A stretch of DNA of 64,000 nt from Ascaris suum (Eukaryota; Nematoda; Chromadorea; Rhabditida; Ascarididae), in the NCBI GenBank assembly GCA_013433145.1, contig CM024170.1, positions 4,297,459 to 4,361,458 on the forward strand. The letters run 5' to 3'. Positions 14,401-26,400 of the stretch are shown here, piece by piece. How positions within the stretch are numbered: the first letter of the stretch is position 1; every line of letters begins with the position of its first letter. The notes under the pieces were generated by a model. The model had not been told where the DNA came from. It saw nothing but the letters and a program-made list of their open reading frames with translations, and did not search any database. The position numbers were made by a program, and so were the translations under genes.

Positions 14401-17400
14401 TCCGAGTCCCTAAAACCACAATTCATCGATCAATCTTCTCGAAATAAAATTAATAAATAAAAACAGTTGAAATTCCATATAATTAGCGATATTTGCGTAT
14501 CAAATCTCAACTGTCATGTATTTTTGCATATCGCCATAAGTCGAACATTATATAGCACATGCCGATAGTAGATAACGACGTCTTCATGTGTCCAACCCAC
14601 CCTGCCTTTTGGCGCCAAATACTTGTCGATCCGTGTATTCGCATGCGAAATAAGCAAGCAGCCAAATTCTGAAGCGTTCTGAAGCGCAGAAACAGATAAA
14701 AGCCACATTTCTCTTATAAAGGAACATACCGAACCTAGACAGTCAATGCAATTCCAAAAACGTCTCAACGGCTATCAAACAAAAAGGAACTCTCCATTAA
14801 AAGGAGATGGACTCCGTCGCTAGGTATAAGCACATACCATACAATGCAAACCATACGTACACAACCCAACTATCGCTGAATTGAACAAAAGAGAATTTAA
14901 TGGCTCATCGCGCACCTAGAACCTGAAAGTGAGTTGCAAACTGCGAAGTTTCTATGGACCGGAAAAGCGAGCAGGGTTTACAGAAATTAAAAGACCGAAC
15001 TTGGATGGATCGACACAACTCACTTGTCATCCTTAGTAGGGTATTTCCTCCTCGTTGGCACCCTTCCCCTTATCTCTCTAAAATAACCCATCCATCCATC
15101 AAAAATTCCTCATTTTAAATGAAATCCAGTCATCACGAGGTACGGACGATCCGTAATTTCAGTAAGATTCCACTAAGAAAACGAATATGAGTGTTCCTCT
15201 TTAAGCGGAAGCATAAACGCTGCAAATATCCCATCCAACAACATAACGTATCGTCACTAAACTAAAAAACAAAACTGTTTAGGGCAATACTTTTGAGAGA
15301 AAACGACATCGTGAGAAACACAATATTCAGCGAATATTTCTAAAATTTTTGCATGAAACTGCACTTAACTTCGATTTGATTTGCTTTAGAGAATTTAAGT
15401 GCTCGTATATTTACATATGGCGCTTTGCTTACCAACTGACTAATTCATATTTACAGTCAACAATCAAAGGGAGCTTCGTTTTAATGTCAAGTTACAAACT
15501 AAAAAAGTATCACATTTTGACACCTCCCATGTTCATACCGAGTAGAATTCACATCCGACTCATCAATGAACGATTACTCCAAATTATTCATACCACTCCC
15601 TCTTGCAAGAACGAAAACTCTTATGTGAGGCATTAAAGCACGTAACACGTATGACTGATTGCATATGATTACTTGAGTTATGGAATGTGGGGATGGTGCA
15701 GTCGCAGATGCCGAAGTAAACGCCGATGGTTTGAACAAAGTGGTCGGCAGCACAGGGGTGACACTCGGCTTCGTTGCTACGTCCGACGACGAGGAACGAA
15801 CGAGCACATCGTGACTCGACACTCTCACTGCTGGAGATGAAGTCTCCGACGCACGCTCTACCTGCGAATCGAATACATATCTGTCAACGTACGACAGCAA
15901 TGCTGTATGCAGTTGAATACTACATCAGAACCACTCATGCTTAAGTTTTGATTAGGGTGAAGATTCCTCAAAAACTTTCGAGTTCTTTGGATGTTTTTGA
16001 AATTAAAGTGTAGAAAACTATTCAATTAACCTATACTAACCAAATTCCGTTTTCTGCACCTAAAAATCAATGAAATGAGTTCCTTGGCACTTTAAAAGTG
16101 AAAATATGTTTTCCCTCACATTCTACTAAAAAAACCCCTTAGCATCTCCTTCAAATACCCAAAGCGTTTCCCTCTCCTTTTTCTGATTTAGGGGAATCTG
16201 CAACTCGCAAGGGTTTTATTTAAGACGAAATATGTTTGTTCCTTTAAAATGCTAGTTAAATAAACTACTCTATCATCGTTGAAAGATCGTTCCAGCGCGC
16301 TGCATGTAACAATTCGTGTTCTAACTTCCTGCAATATTTAGCAACTGAAAATTAATAAGAACAATTTTTATTAAATCCATAGTCAATACCCTCTAACTAG
16401 GCGCACGCATAGTAATATACTGATTTCGATGGAAACCAATGTTCCGATTCTTACCTCTCGTTTAATTATCGACGATATATCGGTTGAGTCAGATGCACTG
16501 GAGACGTTCGTCGTCTCAGGTAACAAATGAGTAGCGCCACGGAATCGAGGTTTATAAATCTGTGTCGATGACTGCTGGGTGGATACCGCCGGAGAGAGGG
16601 CGACGCCTTCGTCGTGATTCGTCACCTCGTCAGCGCTAAGTGTCGCGCTGCTCTCGCCACTTAATTATTTAGAAACGTTGCATCATTGCTTATAATATCC
16701 GATTCAACTTGTCGTAAAGATAAAGCAAGAACAAAGACAGAAAATCAAAGGGATTGCCAACGGCTTAAATTCCGGACCAGGTGAGGATCTTTATTTTGCT
16801 GTGTCGCTTCAACAGAAAGTATTTCGAGAAAAACGATGAGTAAAGCGGGAATCAATTTCTTCAACATTTATTATTCTTGTTATGCTTGTTACGCTCTTCT
16901 CTCCTATTCAATTATTTTGTATTCAAAATGGAAGTAATTAGACAAAAGCACTAAGAACTAAGAATTTACTGCTCAGAGCATAAAAACACCAAAGGGGAAA
17001 GCTTGTTCCCGTTGAGCAAAACGCGTCGCTCGCATCACAATTTACACGGCACTTCTTGAACTGACCGCTACGTAAAAAGACTTTTTTCGAAGGATGCCAA
17101 CGAGTGAAAGCTTTCTTTCTACATAAATTTTGTCACCTGTCACCTGTTTAAGAGGTAGAATTTCCTCCCCATCTTTCCATTCAGTAATAAAGTTATTATA
17201 AGGTGTCACGGAAGTACACAATACTGCCTACATACCTCGGGTCATGTTCCACTTCAGCAGGTTCATCTTTCGACTCAACGATCGGTGCCGTCTGTTGCTG
17301 TTCCTTCTCATCATCGGTACCCTCTTCTTCCTCACTTTCTATATTGCCTTGTTTCGATTTATCCAAATAACCGATCTTTTCATATTGCTGTCTGCATTGC

Positions 17401-20400
17401 TGTAAAATCTTTGCACTTGAAAATTTTGGAAAAATTCCAAATAATGATTTCTTTTATGGGATATGATTCCCCAAAAAAATTTTTCAATGCAATTCTCCAG
17501 TGTTCCTTTGCAATATAAAAAATGCTTTACCTTGATGCAAGGCGAATTGACGTGTGCCACGAATATAACAGGTTGAAGAATGTGCAATGCTCTTATGAAC
17601 TGCTTCGAAATCAAACAGATCGTAAGCATTCACTAAGCTACCACAACTGTCTACTACCAACATACATGGAGGCTACTCAATCACGCACTCTCAGCCCCTA
17701 CAGCACTACGGCTTCTAATAAGTTAAATCGAACCTCAGCACTAAATTTGTGATTATCGGCATCCATTTTCTCGGCCACTGCCTTCCAATCATCGATTCCG
17801 ACCGCCTCGACCGTCATACGTAACATCTCGATTTCCTCATCTGTCCATATCACTGTCGCCGATTCTTGCCATAGTTTCATTTCCGCATCCAACTCCCCAG
17901 TAAATAACTGCAGAGTAACAAATTACTAAAAACCGCTCGGTTCTGCATTGGTGCTCGTCACATCAATGATTAGCCAGTGCTGATTTCTGAATAGAGTGGA
18001 CTGAAAATGAGCGTTCCAAATACGAATGAGGATGCGTAGATGGGAGGGCGGGGGGGGGGGGGGGAAGGGGGGGGGGAGGTGGGAGGAGGCGGGGACAGTG
18101 GAAACATGGAAGAGAGGAGTGAGAAAAAACTTGCATGAGAAAACATTTTGATAGCTGCTATATAAACAGCCTAAACAAGCGGGGCAAAAAAAGCTCCAAA
18201 TACAGTGCTTATAGATGATTCTTCTTCAATTTCTCCAATATTTCAACATTTACGACAATCAAAAAAAAACCATCTAAATGACTCAAAGCGATCGACGAAG
18301 AAATAAGGAAAATATACCAATCTCCATATCGAAACTGATCATAAATGAAAGAGTAAACTACTTTAGAAGTCAAAAGAAGTAACGCTAAACATTCGAACTG
18401 CTACTAGTAAACATTTCAGTCAGCTTATTTCCTAAATCATTAGCAACATCTCATCAATTCGTTCTTATTATTATCATTGCAAATATTTACAGCTCAAATT
18501 ATTCGATCTTCTTCCTAGAAACGTTTCACGCGTTCTTTTCCGCTTTTATTTCTTTATTTATTCTTTTTTAGAATTATCTTTAACAGCCAAAGATGTTAGT
18601 GTGTTAATTCCAAGCTCTGAAACCTTACCGACCGGTCATCATCGACATAAACAATCACGACCACCCAATGTTTCCGGCAACCACTCTGAATCAGGGAAGC
18701 TTAAATCACATACCATATCGAGTTTCTTTGTGATTTTCTTATGGCATGCGGGGCAACATTTAACGATGCCATCCGGTATTAGCATATGGTGCATGAAGAA
18801 CTCCTTTTGCTCTGCGTTCATCAACTTCCATTTCGATGGCATTGGTCGAGTGGGCTTCACTTTTCGTCGCGCGTTATGGCATGTGCCCACTTGACAACGA
18901 CTGAAATAACGGAATTTTCTCGTTGAAAACGAACGACGACTGCAAATCAAAAAACAAATATCAGTTTGCTGAAGCTTATCGACCATTACTTCCACACCAA
19001 TCAACCTCTCCTCCTTCTCCGAATATAAACGCCTACAAATCAACTTGTCAAATTTCTGAGGTCTGCAAAGCGTCGTCTGCAGATCTGTGGATGGAAATAA
19101 CCCCAGGGATGTGCATGGAGACTGGCTCAATCTCATCCGCTCCGAAATATCTTTGAACAATCCTGTCATGAATTCTTCATGACGCTCGAAAACGAATGCA
19201 CTTTGCCCAACATCTGCCTACCTAATCACATCCGTTACGAACACTCGTATACTTCACTTTCATTCGTCCTTTACCCTCAACAAAAAGTTGAACTCCAAAG
19301 AAGAACGTAAATAACTAACGTTGAGTTTTTGTTCTTCATAGCCTTCATACGACACTTCTGGCAAATGCGTACATCCGATGGGTTTGCCTGATTAGCATCG
19401 ACGCCATATGCCTCATACGATGCACGAGTGAGTACACGCCCCGGATTTGTTTCATTATCGATCTTGCAATTGCATACACAGCACTCGTACTCCTTGGGGC
19501 CATTCACTGAACGAAATAATAGAATTAACAAAACTATTCACGGAAATATTCAATTACTACATCCTTTATTGATTGTGTACTGAAAGTTGCAAAGGAGATA
19601 ATTGAAGGGGTATAAAAATGTACAAAGCGATGTGATTACCTCTTTTCGTTTTCACGAAATAATTTCAGTAGTCGCTATCGCAATACCCCTTGAATAATTC
19701 AGAGCAACCCAACTGCTCTCTTGAAAAGTCCACAGTATTTCAAGACGAAATTTCCAATAAAAGTTGAGTTTCAATACGAATTTGGTAACAACTTAGCAGA
19801 CTAGATGGAAATTTAACGAGCAAATAATACTTTCATTTCATAATTACTCTTAAAATGAATTCAAACAAACCTATTCTTCATAATGGGAACACTTACATGG
19901 CACAGCACCTGCATCTTGCGGTGCTCTCAATAGAACATCTTCAGCTTTCGGCATCACCGGTGGCTTATAGTGTTTAGCCGGTTTCCTACGACGTTTCCCC
20001 ATCAGAGCTTTATAATTCTGCCGTTTCTTCGATAGATAGTAATATAGAACACAATCTTTCACCGTCTTTCGATCCAAAAATTCGGCTATTGCCGCAAAGT
20101 TTTTCCCGTATGCGACAATCTGCTCTTTGAACATCTGAAATATACAAACAAATATATGAGAAAAAAAACAGATATTCCCAAAACGGGAAAATAATAAGCA
20201 AATTTGCTTCAGAGATAACAGAACTGTTCCCCAGAAGGTCAATACCCAAGAAACCTAAAATATAAAAATGAAGCGCAGAAAATTTCTCAGATTGAAGAGG
20301 AGTCAAACCAGATAAGCATTCACCCGAAGGGGAAAAAGAGGGCGGGACCCCAGATAATACAGTTAGCATTATTTCCCACAAGATCCTCATCAACGTCGAG

Positions 20401-23400
20401 ACTGGCGAAACACGATGTGGTTCCCTACACAGGACTTTTGCAGCCCTCGACCTTCTATTAGTGCCTCCATTCAGGCTTTCTGTTTGGGAGTAGCCTTATA
20501 CAAGTGCATACGGTAGATTTTGCGTTGCAGATTGCAATAAACTTATATCAGTCACAGCATTTATAGATATCGTTTTTTTAAGCCAATAACCTATCAGAAC
20601 AACAACAATTACCTAACACAAAAAGTAAAGAAAAAGCAAGCGGAACACAGCTCACTGGACTTATCAAAACCAATTGCAGTTAACTGCATAATATACCAAC
20701 CAAGCACACTGTACAGAAATGTTCATCAATATCAAACAAAAAAGTTTAAAACTTGCAGAACTTTTTTTGCACATTCAACATCAATTCGTCCACATGAAGC
20801 ATAAATTATAGAAGAAGATCGAACACGAGATTAGCCATTTCTTACTCATTTAGCCTTTCAGCCCTAATCCAAAATTCTATATAAATATGGAAATGAAGTG
20901 AGAAACATTGCGTTACAGCCGTACGTTGGAAAACTCAATTTTAAGTGAAAATGATAAGAAATGACGGATGTCAAATGGATTCACAGTGTCTGAAGATAAG
21001 GATTGGTACAATTTTTGGAAAAGCAAGTTTGCAATAAAAAACGGTATAGTGATCACTTTATTTCCCACTTCCATCACTCCTTAAATATTGAACATAGTCC
21101 CATTACTCGAAATTAAAAATTCCAAGCAAAGCCAACCAATTTCTCGTCCTCCGACCAAGTAGACAGAAAGTTTTCGACGAATGCATTGTGCTCTTCCAAT
21201 GGATTCCTAACGATCCCGTTCACATCCACATAGAATATAGCACGTCGATCGCGTGCACTTAGCATCATCGGAGGAAGTGCTGCCGTACGTCGTTTTTTCT
21301 CCTCTTCATCCTAGAATAAATCCATCATAAATATAAAATATTACAATAGATTTACGATAGTTAGAGTAAAACTATGAGGGGAAACCTTTGAAAAGTGATT
21401 AAAAAGAAGGACGTCGAAATATTGTACTGTTTTATTGCCAAAACATTCAATGATGGACTTGTAATTAAGATCTGTTGTGCCGAAACCAAAGGCAACTTCG
21501 GGTCTTGCCTCAACATTTATACATCTAACTTTTTCACATTTGATATCTTTCTTATAGCAAACCGTCTTGCCTTCACGAATGCAGACGGCAAACCGTTCTT
21601 CGCAGATTACTGATATTAATACCTGTTCAGTGGATCCATCATTCTTTTTCGCGACACCCGTTCCGTTAGTGCTTCCTCGACCGTTGCGCTCTCGCTCCTC
21701 CCGTGCCTTTTTCAGTTCGGGAAATGTCCTCTCGAAGATTTCGCGATGCCTCTCGTCACGAGCCCTTTAAAATTAAAAATTTCAAATGTTTCTGCCTCTT
21801 TATTGCACCCCATCATGAAAAATATAAAGAATTCACATTTATCACTAAGAGCACTGCAGCTCTAAATTGCATCGTTACTCAGCGAAATACTTTTTCGTTG
21901 AGTTCATCAAGGAAACATCTGTTAACTGACTGATAACGTCTCGTTCTCACTTGTTAAGCTTTGCCATGCAATACAATTTGTCAACGTTGCAGATACTAAT
22001 GCTGACTGAATAAAATAGCATATATTCCCGAACAAATTCCTGCAATGTTGCCAATCACTTCCAATACCAATATTGCTTATCGGCTCATCGTTCACATCCC
22101 CCCTATTGGCGACACATGACGCTTTTTTCAGACTATATTGCATCCTTTATTTCCACCTTTTTTGCGATTCTTACTGAAAAAGCTAAACAAATCTACAAGG
22201 CTTCCAAGGAAACAGAAAGATCCGAAACGCAAAGAAAGCAGACAGGGAATTCCTGGGAGAGCTAGCATGACACAGGCTTTCATATCCTGCTCACCTCAAC
22301 AATCAAGCAACAAAAAGTAAAACATGCAAACTAATACACTCAAATTTCAATTGATCTGATCGCCCATATAAAGTGCCCACAAAAGGTGCAATTTCTCTGC
22401 AACGCAACTGGCATAAATGGAGCATCCAAATGGCCTCGAAAGAAAATTTGATATATAGAACGCAAGCAAATTTTTTAGCGTCTTTAAGTGTTTTAACCTG
22501 TTCAAAAATTGGTGATGCTAGAACTAAACCTAGTAAAGGAGGTCATTCTACAGCGTAGATTATGCCTATCGAATTCCATAATTCCGAATTCGATGATTCC
22601 CTAGTGAAAGCTGTAAAAGAATAGCGACAGCCAAACACATGCAAACACGCAGACATACGATGATGCCATAATGCACTGTTGAAGGTGAACTCAATAAAAG
22701 GCGGCTCTAAACAAGTAAATAAATAAATATCTGAGGGAATAAAGAAGTAAATAAAAGCACACAATAAGCAAAGGTTTTAAAAAAAGGAAATACAAACGTT
22801 TTTTTCTGACTTCTACAATAACGTTCGTCCTTAGCGAGCCATTCCGCATACATCACATTGTACTTCTCGGTTTGGTACTTCTGTGCCAACGATTCCTTCT
22901 GCTTCTTCTCGATGAGCATTTTCACAAGTATTGGTTTCACTGCCTTGTACCTCTCAATCGTCTCCTCTACCAACGGACACTCAAATGGATTCCGATAAAG
23001 TGGCTGAAAACCACTTCCGATTATAATCGTTCTCTTGTATTTATTATGTGCGATCAAGTTTTCTTGGTTGCTATTCCACTGCATCAGACATCTCAGTTGT
23101 ACGACCTTATTCATGCTAATCCCTGCATTAACAGAACAGGAGTTACTCGATAAGCCATTTCCACCAGGATGCTTAAGGCAGAAAAAATTCCGACAGAGGA
23201 CAATTTAACGGCCGAGGGCTATTATGAGAAGTGAATGCACGCATCTCTCAGGTTGTTGTTAAGACAGAATTTGATGAAGTATTCGGTGACTCACTCTAAT
23301 CACAACAAACGACGATTGCATTCCCTTCAATTATTGCCGCTTCATTATCAATCTTATCCAACCTTTAAAAGGAAATACTTTCACTTAGATGAAGAAGTAA

Positions 23401-26400
23401 TATGAGAACTAAAACAACAGAAACGTTGAAAACAACGGAAGTGGGTCTTATATTCAACAATCGCTTCAAAAAGGTACATAAAATTCCACTAGCCCTATTC
23501 GACCAGAAAAGGTACAAGAGAGCAAAATTAACGAGTGGCAATATAATTGGGATTTAGAAAAGAGCAGAAAACTCTCAAACAGCTGAAATATGTGCTAATC
23601 TGTGCGCTACCTCAGTGAGAGAAGAAAGTGAAAAATAACAAAATAAAACTTGATTTACTGTCCCCCCTCTCATGCCCAACGGGGGGGGGGGGTGAGGTTA
23701 AGGTGACCTTCCCTCACCTCATGAATCTTCCTCTTTACATTCACAAGTCAACGTAAAAAATAAAAAGTTGGAATTTCAAAAAAACATACAACAGTATCAG
23801 CGAAAAGAGAAGGTAATGCAGGAGCATTCTTTGCCGCTGCGTGAGCCTCAGCCGCTCTTTTCCGATTCTCTGCATAAATACGTTCAACAAGACTCATTCC
23901 ACTTTCGTCAGCGTTCTCTTCACATTCCTTCTCGGACGACTGATCTTCTCCCAATTTCTCTAACTTCGCCAATTCGCTATCGTGATGTTCCTTTAAAACG
24001 TGCATTAATTGGTGCGTATCATCTAACAGCTATGAGTGCATTGCTTCTGGTTGAAAGTGACTACGGATCTAGTTCCAATAAATATCAGCAACGGCATAGC
24101 CCCAGTCTTCATTCACATAAATGAATCCCTTAGCCGGAAGGGAAACCCATCATAAAAATAAGAGAGGCTTCGGCTTTTAACCTTACAACGGATATTATGT
24201 CAACTATGATGTTTTAAGATATTTTTGAACGTGATAATATTCAAACGACAACACTCAAGGGAATTAGCTGTTTTCGGAGATAACTGCCTGGAATTAAAAC
24301 CAAAACGCCTAAAGTTAAACATGCGTTTTGTTGAAGAAATTTTCTCACAAAAGTTCAATTTCAACTGCAGCACCTAGCGGGCTTTTCCCAACATTAAAAA
24401 GGCGCACACGAATAAACCCAAGAAATTAGCGTGCTTGAGGGCATTCCCATAATCAAACTCATTTACGACTCACTTGATAAATTAAAAGATCGGGAGTGGA
24501 GAAATTGCTTAATAAAAAAACTTATTTCATACTGTTTTCATCAGCCTCTGTTTTACTATAGCGTCTCAGCACGAAATCAGATTTCGACCTGCACGCATGA
24601 CCTCTAACAGAAGAACGGTATGTGAAAAGAAGCTCAACTGCATCCACTGCTCATAAAAATGCACCTTTTTGCGTTGAATAATAGTGAGTTGTGCATCGAG
24701 ATGTTTCTTCTCCTTCTCAACAATTTCCAGTCGATCCGTAATTGAGTTCTTTTTCTTTTCAGTATTCTCATCGTTAGTCGGTGAAGCCAAATCGCGCACC
24801 GCATTCATGCGTTGTGTCTCAGCAAGCATTTCACCTGTTGTTGATGTTGTTCGCACAGGTGCTTAAACATTTCAAACCTTACAACACGTCAATACTTCAA
24901 ATCTTATATGAAAACTGCAAAAAAGATTGTGCATTCGTGTACGAAAACATCAGAAAAGAGCTGCTAGCTAGGAAACGGATCTCTGATTCAAATGATAGGG
25001 ATGCATCCCACCAAACACAAACTGCTCTCCAAAAGAAGATCTAGCGGAGATATGATAAACCAACAAATGACATTATAATCCAAATTACGCGTCTTTTTCA
25101 TCGATAGTGCAATCCTAAGCAAAATTTTGATTCCATTATGAAAAAGTTCCCAACACCGATAAAAATATAAAGAACGCATTACTCGTCACATGATGTGAAT
25201 CACTTTCAATACAACCTGACAACTATTAAACAATTAAATTAAAAAAATACTCAAAAGAAATTAAAAAGCGAGCGACGACATGCTGCATAAAAATACCTGC
25301 AAAGACTGCTGGTGCAGGTGCTGTCATAAAATCCGATATTAATGATCGCCTTCGACGCGCATCCACTTCAGCACTTGATTCCGTATGCTATAAAAGTGCA
25401 GAATTTTGTTGCCTCAATTTGCTTAGATTTCAATAAATTCACTTTTTTCTCTCTCTCTTAACAAATCGAACAGATTAAATTTAATGACGCAAAGACTTTC
25501 CTACTGAAAAAAGTTTGGTGCAAAAAAATGAGGGAAAATGAACAGAAGGTAATGAAATTCTTATGGTGCTCATAAAATGCAAAAACGCTTTCACTGCGTA
25601 AGTGGATAAAATCCTTTCAAAAACGTTCTCACAGTAACAGCGCTAAGAACATATGACTAATGCATATTAAATAATAGAGATTTTAATGTCACAATTTCAG
25701 TTTAGCCTATATTTTATCGACGACATATGTTAGGTTAATAGCAATAAACGCAAATGTCCTGCAAAAGTTTGCTGCAATTGCATTAAATGTGACGATTCCT
25801 CCCTTCTCTTTTGCTAAACGAAAGAGAAGCAAAAGACGAAAGAGAGGATAGGTCGAGACTAGTTTCAATAAGGAAACAACTTTGGACTGTCTCCTTAAGA
25901 GATCATCCGAACAAATCTTCGTCACGTGGAAATGCATGACCATTGCTAAAGATTGTATTTTTGCTATTTTCTCATAGCCACATGCATACAGGAAATATTT
26001 CCTTTATTCGGCGCAACTGCCTAAAACAATGAGTAAAAAAAACCCTATATGAAAATATCATTCAACGTTTTTGAGCATAAAACCATATGGAATTATAAAA
26101 TAAGCTCACTCGACACTGTGACCCTCCAGCACACATCATAAACGAAGTGCAATCACCAGCACATATCAATATATTCAAAATCACCTGACGAACTCTAGCG
26201 ACCGCTGACTGTGCCGCAGCGGGTTTCGGCGGATGTGTCGCATGCAGCTGGGATTGCTGCCGGAACGCGTTCAACCGCTGCATTTGAGCAGCCTGCGCCT
26301 GTGCATGATGCAGTTGTGCTTGTTGCTGTGCCTTTTGCTGCGCAGCAGCTTGAGCCTGAGCTTGGCTTGTGCTTGAGCTTGGGCTTGAGCTGCTTGTTGT

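Noticed and set aside
14201..14419. Minus frame beginning MVLGTRRFTTVRIFNAKC
   Set aside because: Wrong phase over gei-8 exon 17; the correct phase gives GLGGLPQ to GSITQG and matches neighbours.
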